A DNA stretch of 64,000 nt from Uranotaenia lowii (taxonomy: Eukaryota; Arthropoda; Insecta; Diptera; Culicidae), in assembly GCF_029784155.1 (NCBI RefSeq), contig NC_073692.1:274517413-274581412 (forward strand). Reading direction: 5' to 3'. The notes under the pieces are model-generated. The model did no database searches and had not been told where the DNA came from. It was given only the letters and a program-made list of their open reading frames with translations. The number at the start of each line of letters is the position of its first letter. The stretch's first letter is position 1. Below, one piece after another: positions 45,206-57,139 of the stretch. The position numbers and the translations under genes were made by a program.

Positions 45206-45560
45206 AAGAGGTTATATTTTTTTTTCTCCTGAGCAGGGAAAAGCCCGCGGGAGTGCTCTTCTTGCTGAGGCTCTTCTCCAGTGGGCGCAAAACCTCCTCA
45301 TCATTCTTCATTAATTTTTTCTTTGATTTTTTCGTTCTTTGTTTTACAATATTGTACATCATTTTTCGTTTGTATAGCAACACATTTCACTTTTCATTCA
45401 TTTTTCATCTTTAAATTGTTGATGGGCGCTGGTGATGGCGATTGGTGGGTGGTGGCGGTTAGTGGTGCTTGGCGGCGGTGGTGGTTGGCGGCGGTGGTTG
45501 TTGGGCGGAAACGAAAAAGAAATACAAACATTGTAAAGCTTATAAAAAACAGCTTGTAGG
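45206..45560. other. GGT/GGC-rich low-complexity stretch
   Basis: The stretch 45421-45515 is a degenerate GGTGGC- and GGTTGG-type microsatellite. Before it lies a GC-richer piece (45228-45300) of unknown origin. No gene is supported. Confidence 0.45.
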
Positions 45561-48187
45561 GTAGGTTTTGGCAATTCTGGACATGTGAATGATGGGAAGT
45601 GCGTATTTCACATTGCTTCCAGTGAGATAAATCTCTTTGAAGGAAGCGTTTATCGGCTATGGCTCACAGTAATGAGTCATCGGGTACTTCAACATAAGAG
45701 CTAATTAGTTGAAGTAACTTTCTATCTTGGTTCTAATGTATTGCTTCAGCATTGTTTTAAATTTCTTGATGTTCGTTTCTTCCCTGAGAATTGCAGGAAG
45801 ATTGTTGTAAACGTGTTTACTATAGTATGGAAATGCTTTTCGAGCCATTTCAGTAGGCGGTCGATCAATTGTGAGGACGGCCTGGTTACGAAGTGTGTAT
45901 TCGTGGCTTGGTTGTTCGTACACAACATTATGATGAGTATGTTGGTCATGGAAATGCGAGTGGATAATCGAGGTTGCTTGAAGTTCTCTTAAAGCTTATA
46001 TTGGGAGAGTTGAGTTTAAAGCTTCCGAGTATAGGAGGCGTGTTGAGTACATCCTAGGCCGGTTGTAGACAGCTTTCAAACACCGGTTTTGCGCAGCTTG
46101 GAGTTTTCTCAAGTGAATATCCGCTAATGCACCCCAGATGAAAACTTGATATTGCAGCTTTGATTGGACGTATGCTTGGTACATCATGGCTAGATGTTTC
46201 CGTGGAACAAATCTCTTGATTTTCCACAACAAACCACACGTTGCACTTACTTCTTTATGTAGTTTCTCTACGTGATTGGTCCATTTTAGTCTGTTGTCGA
46301 TGTTGAGTCCTAGATATGTGAAGTTTTCAACTCTTTCAATTGGTATGGAGTTAGCAGTCAGATCATTGTTTGATCTCCTGGATGTTGATACGATCATATA
46401 CTTGGACTTCGCTAGATTCAAGGACAACAGGTTCTCGTCGAAGTATTTCTGTAAAACTTTTAGGTCCTCATGCATGCTGTTCACTATTTGGTTTTCATTA
46501 TTCCCAGTGTAAAACAAAGAAGTGTCGTCGGCGAATAAACGTGGTTTACCATTTAAGTTGAGGTTAGGCAGATCGTTGATATACACCAGAAAAAGGAGTG
46601 GACCTAGATTACTGCCTTGGGGTATTCCAACTGTTAACGGTTGGTAACAGCTTCGAACTCCTTTTATAGACACATACTGGCTTCTATTGGTAAGGAAACT
46701 TTTCAATAATTCTAGCGATACCCCCCTTATGCCATGGAAAGCTAATTTTTCGAGTAACATCTCGTGGTCTATAGTATCAAATGCCTTCTTAAGGTCGAGG
46801 AAAAGAAGTCCTACATGATTTTTTTGATCCAGGGATTTGTAGATATCTAAGAAAAGTTCGCAAGTAGCTGATGCCGTGCTAGATCCTTCTCGAAATCCAT
46901 ATTGGCAATCATATAGCACGTTTTGGCTTTTGAAAAACGTTGTAATCCTCGAAACCAGTAGTTGTTCTAGGATTTTGCTGAAGGCTGGAAGAATTGAGAT
47001 CGGCCGGTAGTTGTTCACATCGACTTTGGACCCCGCTTTGTGGATCGGTACGACTTTGGCAGCCTTCAAACAGTCCGGATATTTCCCAGTACAAAGACTT
47101 TCATTGAAAACATCCCGCATTAATTTAGAGAAGAAGCTAAAATGGGTTTTGATGAAGTGTGTAGGTATTCCATCAGGTCCAGCACTTTTGTTCGAGTCAA
47201 GATCTCGAATCTTCAAGATTACTTCTTGCTCGGTAGTCGGTTGCAAGAATAAAGAATTTCGCAGATGTGACAAGGTTCCAAATCGATTGGGATTTTGCTG
47301 ACTTGTAATAGTGGAGGCAAGCTGGGGTCCTATGCTACTAAAGAAGGTATTGAAGGTATCGGCGACCAGTCTTCTCTTTACTTATCATGTTTCCATTTAC
47401 TGAAAGTTTAATACATCATGCTGCTTTGATCTGTTTCCGGATAAATTATTAAGGCATTTCCACACATTTTTGCAGTTGGAGATATTAAGCAAATTACAAT
47501 AGTTAGCTTTTTTCGCATTTTGTTTACACCAGTTTAGTTTTTTTGATGCGTGCTGCAATAAGTTACGTGTGTTTTCATCGAATGGATTTCTTTTGTATTT
47601 AGCGTAGAGTCTATCTTTAATTTTCATCCATTCCCAAACATCAATGTCATCCACGGGCATATTCCTTTCACTTTGGCATGAAACTTAAGGGTCGTCGAAC
47701 ATTTGACCTTGAGTTCTTGGTATAATATTATTATCTTCGCAAGGAGTTCTTCTGCAGATTCAGCTCTAAGATTGTAGGCTTTCTCTGCAAACAGCTGATT
47801 GAGCATCGAGTTATTTACTAGGACTTTTTCGAGTTTTCGAGCGAAAACATTTTTTTTTCAAGGTTATCGAAGAGATTATAATGCCGTGATCACTTATGTC
47901 TGAATAAATAGTTTCATTTACAATGTTAGATTGGACGATTTCGGAACAGACTACATGATCTAGGATATTGTTACTAGCAGGCCTTGTTGTACAGGAATTC
48001 AGAACTTGAAAATTGAAGCAATTTAATAGATCCAAGTATTCGACTGTATCTGGATTGGAAGGTTTATTTGTTGGGATATTCATGTCTCCTACTATGACAC
48101 ATGAAGAAGTTGAACTGTTAGCGGACATTAAGGCTTCCAAATTTTCAAAAATATGACCATGACCACTTTGGGGCCTCGTGTTAAACA
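45561..48187 (-). pseudogene. CR1/Jockey-group LINE, endonuclease fragment plus reverse transcriptase
   Basis: Reading right to left, 48188-47811 gives an endonuclease end with CVIVGDMNIPTNKP and SDHGIIIS. A linker with stops (47811-47273) follows. The 425-codon frame 47273-45996 then holds the reverse transcriptase: KSAGPDGIPTHFIK, NNYRPISILPAFSK, LLFLDLKKAFDTI, GIPQGSNLGPLLF and LFADDTSLFY, where FADD is catalytic. After one frameshift 45923-45705 encodes the C terminus ending KQYIRTKIESYFN. The 3' untranslated part probably ends near 45561. It is 5' truncated at 48187, where it abuts an older LINE. The long intact frame suggests fairly recent insertion. Confidence 0.85.
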
Positions 48188-48189
48188 TT

Positions 48190-49690
48190 ATTCACCATTT
48201 TCCAGCCATTTTGCAGAAAATTTATATCGTCCTAGTCGTTCACGTTTAAGGTCATCAGCATTGCAATGTTTTGGGCCGTCGAGGAGTGAAAGCACGTCGT
48301 TGAAAAAGGTTATAGAATAAACGGTCCTAAATGGCTTCCTTGTGGCACACCGAAGGAGATAGAGAGCCGCCTGTAAAAGGTAGCAGTTAATTTGTGCCAA
48401 GTCAAATAACTGTGAAACCAGCCAAAAAAAGTAAGTAGTAGTTTTGAGGACCAGTTACATATAAACATCCTTCCAAAGGTTGCTCCGACAAGCGAAGCTT
48501 GAAAGATAAGCCAAATAGGAGTCAACAAAACAGAAACGATGCTGGTATCTCATCCGGACCCGTTGAAAAGGAATTCATGAGCTTCACCGCTGCTTTAGAG
48601 ATGATTGCATCCTCGATTTCCACACTGTTTAGGGGAGAATGAGGATACTTGATCCCTGGGGATACTTGATTCCTTAGCTATATCTCGAAACTGGAATGTC
48701 TTACAAAGATCAAATGTTCTAGAAAAATGTGCCAAAATGAGCAAAATAACAATGCTTGTAGTTTAAAAAATTTTAACAAAATAATTGTTTGAGTAATTGG
48801 ACTTCGTTTGAAAAATTTCACAAAATGTAACTTGAAGATCTTTTTTCATCACTTTAAAATGTTCCTTACATGGATTTATTATGAAAAAAATATTTGTTCC
48901 AATGTATCAATCGTTCGAGCGTAAAATGAATTTCATAATGCCATATTTTCAAAGCAATGGAAAACTCTTAACTTTTTTCAGAAAAAGTTTTCTAAAATGT
49001 TGATTATGGGTACAATTGATCCCCTAGAGTTGGGTACAATTGATCCCCCTTCCAAACGGCATATTCTTCTTCTGAATTGATCGTTATGATTGCTGATTAC
49101 GAAATTACTATTTTTTATTCAAAACTAATATTTATTAAACAATTGTCTGAAGAAAAGAGCTAAAATAATTAAATTTCTCTTAATTATAAAAAATAGCGCC
49201 TTTAAGTATGCAATGTTATAAGCGTTGAGACAAAGTTATAGAATTTTCTTCTTATGTCTGCTATAAATTGTGAAATGAGAACAAACATGACCAAAATAGT
49301 CAATTAACATTCTATCTTAGGGTTTTGTTTGATTTTTATACAAGGATTTGGGCTTTCTGAATAAAAGATCAAGTCCCTCCAATAGGGGATCAAGTCTCCC
49401 CTAACTTCAGAAAAATCACATTTTTTTACTCCCACGAAAACGCTTCTAGTTCATCAACGGGTTCAAGTGTCGATCTTATTTTTGGAGCATAGAAACTTGA
49501 AGTTACAAGCTGTCAGAAAATGTCAAAGACGGCGAGTTGCTAAATTTTTCCAGAAAGATATGGTGAAAATAAGAAAAGGGGATCAAGTATCCCCACTCTC
49601 CCCTAATGAAAAGGCCAGTGGAGAAATCTTCCTGACAGTACTAGCCAAATGCTGTGGGGAAGTGTTCGATGTTCTCTTAGAGGTTTGATC
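48190..49690 (-). pseudogene. Loner-like LINE relic, split by a MITE
   Basis: Minus-strand pieces read SFGVPQGSHLGPFIL, NADDLK (decayed catalytic box) and STGPDEIPA (reverse transcriptase finger region), and continue beyond the MITE at 49690-49604. The motif style matches the Loner-like copy at 43376-45116, but it is more decayed. The CR1-like LINE appears to have inserted at its left edge. Confidence 0.65.
48632..49603 (+). mobile_element. TA-target MITE, family A, complete
   Basis: This 972 bp element begins GGGGAGAATGAGGATACTTG and ends with the inverted equivalent, flanked by TA at 48630-48631 and 49604-49605. The words GATACTTGATCCC, ACAATTGATCCCC and GATCAAGTCTCC recur about eight times, mostly in the outer 50 bp and near 49015-49050 and 49370-49400. 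A partial inverted copy is at 1-662. There is no coding capacity. Confidence 0.88.
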
Positions 49691-50264
49691 TCATGAACGT
49701 CAGCTTTGGCTAAAAATGATCAACATCGTGTTTAAATTAAGCATTCCAGAATTTTTCTTGCACGTATCCGGCCCAGGCGATTTTTTGATTTCAAATTTTT
49801 CAATCAAAAACCAGGAAATATTCAGGCTAATCTGAGCAAAATCCTAGCGTTTTACGAAAAAAAATTCTAGACATACAAGAAAATCTCTTCAAATTACAAT
49901 TTATCAACGAAGCACATCAGCAGTTTAAATCGTATTGAAATTTTCAATAAACTTTTGTAGTTTATTTTTACGTAAATAACCGTGATAAATTAAGATCCAA
50001 AAACAAACTCACCAACATTCAGTTTGAGCATTTTCTTAATTAAGATTTGCTTATATTGTGAATAAATCCGAACAAAATCCGAGCAGTTTTCCACATCAAC
50101 CAGGCATCCGGCCCGGGGTGACTCTCCACAAAATTTTGCTGAATAACCGAACAAATCTGGATAAAACCGGGCAATTTTGAATGCTTAAAGAGTATTCGGA
50201 TAAAAAAGAAGTCAACTTAAATTCGCCGTATTTTTTCAAATCATTCATAAAAAACCTGAACACC
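49691..50264. other. AT-rich stretch with CCGG words
   Basis: Words such as ATCCGGCCC and AACCGGGCAATTTT occur (49768, 50105 and 50175), similar to 13560-13990 and 55890-55915. They suggest fragments of an unclassified CCCGG-word repeat. No gene is present. Confidence 0.4.
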
Positions 50265-51187
50265 CCTCATTTTATAGGTTTATAGATATGTGTAGAATGA
50301 TGCTTCTATTTGGCTCTAAACATTAGGGCTTTAGTTTTCAAGATGGCGTCTAAGATGGAAAAGCTACGAATCAGAATCTTTTACATGCGTCGTGAAAATC
50401 CAAACTTCAGGCACGTAGGAATTGCAAAATCGTTGCAGGTGGCGAAATTAACTGTTGTTAAAGTTATAAAAGTGTTCGGGGAACGTTTTTCGACAACTAG
50501 GAAGCCGGAATCTGTGGGAAATTGAAATTTCAAGAGAAATCTCGCCGTTCGAGATGTCGTCAATAAATTGAGAATATCGTCTACAACCCTTCATGAAATT
50601 TCAAAATGATCCGTAATATCGACTTATACGAAAGTAGTGACTGCTAATCGCAATGAAAAGCAAAATCTTACAGCAAAAAAAGTTTTCGGAAGCTGTTAAC
50701 GACATTGTTGACAAAGTTTGATTGCATGGTAATGGACGACGAAACCCACGCCAAGGCAGATTTCAGACAGCTTCCGGGACAAAAGTTTTATACAGCATCC
50801 GGATGGGGAGGACTGGTAGCTATCTGTACCTGAGGATTGCAAAGCGTCATTTTCGTTGCAGCTGGGACCGTCAACTAGGAAATTTACTTAAAAAAGTATC
50901 TTCAAACGCGTTTGCTGCCTTTCCTGAAGAAACACGACTTGTGTGTGCTGTTTTGACCGGATTTGGTATCCATCCAATATGAAAAAAGTACATGGAGTGA
51001 TATGTCGCTAACAGCATTCAGATTGTGCCCATGGATAAGAACCTCCTCAACACACCAGAACTTCTGCCAATAGAAAATTATTGGACGATAGCTATGCACA
51101 ACCTTAAGAAGACCCAAAAAACTGTAAGAAGCGAGAAGCAATTCCAAGCAAACTGGCGTTTCGTGCTGAAGGAAGTGGGTATGACTA

Positions 51188-52299
51188 TGATCATTTAGTA
51201 TCCGGGAACTTTATTTCGGTGATAGCTACATTATTAGAGCATAGAATATGCAAAACTTTAGCAGCGTTGTGTTGGTTATAAAAAGGACTATCTTGCCTAT
51301 TTTTGCCAGATTTTTAAGTTAATGTGTGTTTGAGATATAAACGATGCAAAAAGACACGGTAAAAATAATTTTGCACAAATTTGCGTCTTTTGCGCATTTT
51401 GCGCCTCTAAAACTCTTCATTTTCGACTTGAAAACTCATAAACTGTTGATTTTTTTCTGATTCTTTTTTGGACCGAATGGTTAAGAAGTGTAATGAGCCA
51501 CTCTAGAATCCACACGAAGTTCAAATCAAGCATCGGAATGGAACCCTTGATCTTAAATATGGTAAAAGTCTATGGTTATTAAATAATCAATCAATCCATT
51601 TCTGTCAGTCAAAAAGTGTTTTGCGACTAGTAGACACCTAGTAAATAACTAATAGCGAACAGTTCCTTAGATTGCAACATGTGCAACCGGTTTTTACAAA
51701 ATGTGATAGATGTGTCCTGATGGACGAAGAAAGTTTTGTTAAAACCGTTTTTTTTTTTTGTTTCGATTATAGTCGTTTTACCATCTTTATGGCATTCGCG
51801 ACTTTATCAACGTTGCAGTTGGCGGATCGTTATTGAAAAACTATCCGGTACAACTGTGTTCGATGTTTACTTATGGGCTCGAACTCGCGGACATCGGCTC
51901 AGGAGACAACAGTCTTGCCAACTGAGCTATATCACAAGCCACTAAAAACCGGATTTAAGAGATCAAATTTTTCGAGATGCCTACTAATGAAAAGGTTCCA
52001 ACCAGATTCCAATTGCTTTTCCCAGGTGAGTTTGTGTAAAATATCATGATTTTGCAAAGGTTTCACTTCTGTGGTAAAAATATTAAATCAATACATGACT
52101 GACACAAGTGTGCAAAGATATAAAATAGATTGTATGAAAAAGTAAGATTATTTCTTGAAATCATTGATAAATATATTTTTTTAAATTTTTATATTGAATG
52201 TCATATTAACACCTTCATTTCCTCCATAGAAAGTTTTTCGACCAAATGAATTGTTTTTAAAATACAATCGTTTGTAACTGCCCGGATACTAAATGATCA
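51188..52299. mobile_element. TA-target transposon relic with 19 bp inverted ends
   Basis: TGATCATTTAGTATCCGGG starts it and the exact complement ends it, with TA on both sides. It carries a small transposase remnant on + at about 51690-51755 (CVLMDEESFVKT, a first-aspartate block), which is directly followed by a SINE. It splits the surrounding mariner relic. Confidence 0.8.
51764..51945 (-). mobile_element. tRNA-derived SINE, second copy
   Basis: This is the same family as 3541-3712. The minus strand has an A box (TAGCTCAGTTGGC) and a B box (GAGTTCGAGCCC) followed by the same body. It inserted directly behind the transposase remnant, after a T run. Confidence 0.78.
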
Positions 52300-52399
52300 T
52301 AGCCTTACTTTGGGTGACTGAACAAAATCTGATGGAAGGCGTCAAACGAAAGGGTCGCTTATTTGTACCAGGAGAACCGGAATTTTAACTGAGCATTTT

Positions 52400-54884
52400 T
52401 TTCCGTCTTTTATACATATTGAACTTCAAAATGAAAGATCTTTTGATTTTTTTAATTAACATATAGGTACTCGATTTACACGCAATTTAGTCTGACAACT
52501 TTTTGATCAGAAATTAATCGATAGTAAGGTACAAAAAAAATTTATTGCCTATAGAGGCTTTTGTGCTATAAAAGTAACGGAGCTCGGAGAGTTTTCTTAT
52601 TTATGAACGCTTCTCGTTTATCCAGTTTTTTAATTATCCAGGATCAATTGTATTTGATTATTCCAGTTTAATCCTAGAAGCCTAAGCATGTGTCGACAAT
52701 GTATTTTAAAAAGATCAAACACAGAACGGGAATTCCCTTTTCAAAACTCGAACTAATTCTCTCAATTAACAGGTAGTGCAAGCAAAAAAATAGCCCCTAA
52801 TCTTCAACAACGTTAGTTATCTGAAGTGCTCAAATTATTCGGACGTGCTTCTTTTGGAAAGAGCCCGCTTAAAGCGTTCCCACTTCTCTCTGATCTTTCT
52901 GATCATAGCGCTTAGTGTCGAAAAGGGGGCTAGACCTGTCGCCACTTTTGATGCGGTTTTGTTTACGTTTTCTATACCAAATATAGCATAGATATAATTA
53001 CGACCCCAAAACAGCCCACCAAGGTGACACTTATTAGGCGGTTTTGACTTTCGAAGGTGTGAAAGTGAACCCCATTCGTCCCTCCAGATCACCCAACGTG
53101 GCCATCATCGTCATCCGGTGCCGAGATGTGGTGAAGGTTGGGAAAAGTGCATTAAAATACGCCTCAGGGGTTTTTCGGTTTTATTCGTTCACTTTTTTTT
53201 CTCAATCCGCCGCCACCCGGTCCCATAGTCTGGATGGACACCTTCGTTCATCACTATCGTCGTCTTAAAGACCTGCGGGCTCGATTTAGGTTGCTTCGCT
53301 GATGTAGAGGTGGTCAAGTGGAAAGGTCAAGAGGCTTTTTTTTCTCTTAAATCGTCTTTTCTCAAAGTGGGCAAATTGAATTAAGCGAATTGTTCCAAAG
53401 CGTCGCCGTCGTCGTTGGTGCTGAATATTTATGACTGTGGCGTATGTTGCTTTCACTAGCTGGGAAAAAACGGGAATAAACGATTGCTCCAAATATGGCA
53501 CTATCACTTTTACGAAACAGATTTGCGTATGAAGAAATGTTCAATTTACCATCAGCCAACAATTTCAATAACATTGAATGCAACAGTTTTATTCGCTTTT
53601 AAAGTCTTCATTAGCTCTCCCTCTGGGATTGGGTCTCTTTATTATCCGAATTGCACTTTCTCGATGCGTCATTTAAGGAATAGTTGAAGCTAGAAACATA
53701 AAATTTTCTGACTTTTTTTCAATGAAAAAAAAATCAACAAAAAAATTTGCCAATAGTCGTTTAAGACCCGAAAAACTGTTTAGTTATAAAAGCAAAACTC
53801 ACGAACCGATTATCATGCGTACATTTTGAAGTCATCTGAATGTCTGATATTAGTCATGAAGGTCGTCGTAGTTTCATTCAGCAAATCGACACTTTAATTT
53901 TTTTTTTTGGGATATCGGTATCTGGTACCAGAGATTATGTGATATTTGCGATCTTCAGAAACCGAACTTAAAGTCAAAATGTCTCTTAAACTGGATGGAT
54001 TCAGGTCAACTAATTTGTTGAAATCATGTTGAAAAAGCTTTGATTTCTTTGAATTCACATATAGGGTGAGTGCTCCTACTTTTGCCCTAGAGCCTACTTT
54101 AGTCCTAAAGTGCCGAAAATTGTAAATAATTCATTTTGCTTGCAAAGGATAAAAATGCTGCTATGTGCACAATGAACTCTTATTCTCCCTGAATCCTTCC
54201 ATGCCGCTTTTTGCCATAAAAAGTCTTTCTCATAAAATTTTCAACGTTTTAAAAAATGTGCCTCCTATTCAGTGGTAAATTAGACAGCTCAATTAGTGGG
54301 GGGCGTTTTGAAAAATGAGAGGAAATAAGGAAAAATCACTTTTTGTCAGTGTCCAAGCCAATATTTAAAGGGTTATTACTTTCACTATGGAGAATATGAA
54401 CCAGATTACATATTTTTCCTAAAATAAATGAAAATAAATGGATTTTTTTCGCATGTCGCACATCAATTTTCATCTTATCTAGACCCTGAAATTTCAACTT
54501 ACACAGTTGGATTCATTTCACTACAAAAAAAGTTTCAATTCACTAAATAATATGTCATCATCATTTTGTTATCATTGAATGATAACTTGATTACATAATA
54601 AACGCTGATGCCCCGTTTGACCGTTTGAATTTTTATTGAAGGGTAAGTTGGAAGAACCGCTTCATGGGCGGAGGAGGGGGCTTTGGTGGCTAGTTTTTTT
54701 TAAAGATATTTATGCTTTTAAAATGCATCCAATAACAATTTTAAAAAAAAAATATTCATTGTACTTATTTTACATGCAGAGATTTTCGTATCATATGGAT
54801 ACTTGTGAAAATACGTCCTAGAACCTTAAAAATGGTCAGCTTAATTTGAATAATGAACTTTTTGTATAAGCAACTTTCATCGAT
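52400..54884. other. unassigned stretch with one GC-richer island
   Basis: The part 52840-53460 is less AT-rich and has minus-strand frames (for example 53092-52835, containing IRKIREKWERFKRALSKR) that I cannot identify. The part 54062-54120 starts with GGGTGAGTGCTCCTAC and TTTGCCC words that look like one end of another MITE, but I cannot find the partner. The rest is AT-rich. Confidence 0.35.
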
Positions 54885-55027
54885 GGTTAGGGGCCTTTTA
54901 AATATTACGTTACAAAATTTTAACACAATCGGATCAGATTTTCTATCTAAAATCCACAAAGTGCAACAACCCCTTATATTCTCCACCATAAATGCGTTAC
55001 GTAATATTTGAATGGTTTCTTAAAGGT
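54885..55027. repeat. small inverted repeat with ATTACGTTAC arms
   Basis: AAATATTACGTTAC near the left and GTTACGTAATATTTG near the right are complementary, with further weaker pairing outward. This 143 bp unit shares the GTTACGTAA word with the 2721-3537 element and may be a minimal MITE. Confidence 0.45.
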
Positions 55028-57137
55028 TTTTTTTTAATTAAATGAGGATCTGGTTGATTGAGGCATTTGATATGCCTCCAATTTATAAAAAAAAAGTTAA
55101 TCTATGCACATATAAAAATAAAAATTTATCGAACTCATTAACAAAATAATCGAACAAATTCCAACATTTCATCCATCTTTAGAAATAAATTAATTTTCAA
55201 AAAGAAATAGAGAGAGCTAAAACTTTTGCGGTTCAAACTTGATTCTTGCAAATTTAATTCAAGCTAATGATTTTAGTTTGAAATTTAACTTTTGAAAGAA
55301 AGAACTGCAATATTTATAAAGTTCAGCAACACATCGAGCGAATATGGCATTCTATGCAAATTTTTAACATGAAGATTTGAGGTTTCTTTATCTGCAATAT
55401 TTTTAAAATTAATTTCATAAATAAATCCCTGTGGGTGATTTTTTAAATATAAAAATCTTGTATTTGCATAAAACAACACTTGTAAAATAAAATAAAATTC
55501 TTCGTAGCCTGTGATTCTCAGCTAAGGAGTATAAACAAACTGACAAGGTTTAAAAATTTTGATGTTTTGAAATTGAATTAACCATAAAATTTTTAATTAT
55601 GCTATCTCTAGCGATTTGAATTCTTCCACGAAATAATCATCTTTCATATTTTGGTCTTGAATGCATAACTCATTAACGAGCCAATCTGTATCTAAAATTT
55701 GAATATTTTTTCTTAACTTGAATTTCGAACCTGAATTGAAGTTTAAATTTTGGATCTGTTTTAGAATTTCAATATTGTTTACAACTTTAAATTCCAGTTC
55801 AGAACTTAAAAAATGAACCAAATAGTGAAATTAGTCACCAAAGTCGACTCAATTTTCATCAATCATTCCAAATTGTTTGGATTTATCAAAACTTGCCCGG
55901 TTTTGTAATGAATTTTTCGAGAGAAGTCTGGTCCACTGATAATTTCCAGATTTTGGCGAAAACTGCTTGGATTTTTTTCAGTTTGATTAGAATTATTTGG
56001 TAAATTAAACATTTAGGTACAGTTGCGTTAAAAAAGTATGAAATCGCGTAAATCAGCGCACTCGCTTCGAATTTTGACCAACTGCCATTTCTCTCTGGGT
56101 CGATATTTTTGCATAAATTTTTCACAAAATCTAGTTCAACTTTCCAACTAACATTCGACAATATTTGAAGAGTGTACTACCTATGACTGAAAAAAGATAC
56201 AGCTATTCTCGTGAAAAAAGAAAATTTGAGTTTACTTCAAAAAATTCTCTTTTATGACAATTTTAATTGAAAATATTTGAAATTTGGCCAAAAGATGTAA
56301 AAATATTTTATTTAGTACCTGGCTAGGTTTCATAAAAATCGATTGACGCAATAAAAAATGGGATCGGTTTGAAAATGGGGTTTATTAACGCCCAATTTTC
56401 GTCCTACTTATCTTTTGGCCATCCTCAGAAAAACAAAATTTTTTGCGCCTGTTTCCTCAACGGCCGTCTCACGATTTTATAAATTCGATTCTGAATAAGA
56501 TTCCCAAATTCATAATGGTTTCTTATCTTATTTTTCATATTCGAAAATTATAATCCGAATATTGAAAATGCATATGAGATTTGAAAATAATTTATCAAAT
56601 TTTGTATGAATTGCAAATTTGAATTTGAATCAGGAATTCAGTACAATTTTTCAATTCTTATTTCTAATGATAATACTGAAAATATTGAATCCAAATTTGG
56701 ATCCACTATCTAAAATATACAAAGTACAATTTTGATAGTTTAATTTAATATTCAGATTCAGAACCGAATTTCTATCGACAAGTTTTTTTTTTAATTGTAG
56801 CACAATGTTGAATTTGGACTAGTTTTCGAGATTTTGACATCAATTTTGGGTCAAATTTCATATTAGCAATGAAATAACCTTACTGAATCATCCAAATTCA
56901 AAATTTTGAGTGTAGGGTAGTGTACCGCGCTTGTTTTTTTCTGGACTCTCATGGGGGGTTCAACCCCCAAACTCCCCCCCCCCGTTTCTACGGCCATGCT
57001 GTAGGGTAATTGTCTAACATGTAAAAAAAACATCGCTGTAACATTAGAGTAAGTTTCTTAGTTTGTATCTACTTTTCTTTACTTAAACTCAAAATGTCCT
57101 CACATTAACTAGCATGCATTAACAAAAAGAGGTGATA
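55028..57137. other. AT-rich stretch, no gene recognised
   Basis: Short open frames at 55597-55821 and 55886-56161 (minus) have no recognisable motif. GAATTTGAA-type words are frequent at 56500-56900. A C-run occurs at 56977-56986. I see nothing else that I can support. Confidence 0.4.
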
Positions 57138-57139
57138 TA

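Larger units (their letters stand above)
50343..52390 (+). pseudogene. mariner transposase relic, split by a nested transposon
   Basis: The ATG at 50343 gives MASKMEKLRIRIFYMRREN, an N-terminal helix-turn-helix related to the DD37E copies. After stops the first aspartate block reads VMDDETHAKADFRQLPG (about 50728-50780). The second aspartate block is damaged, and the glutamate region reads NTPELLPIENYW (about 51050-51090). The reading is cut at about 51186 by the element 51188-52299 and resumes with LMEGVKRKGRLF at 52330-52390. The leader CTGAACACCCCTCATTTT matches the DD37E copies, but clear terminal repeats are lost. Confidence 0.8.

Noticed and set aside
52835..53092. 85-codon minus-strand frame with IRKIREKWERFKRALSKR
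   Set aside because: It looks charged and helix-prone but matches no family I know and has no neighbours that support it.
54062..54660. Another TA-MITE starting GGGTGAGTGCTCC
   Set aside because: I could find only one convincing end and no inverted partner or target duplication.
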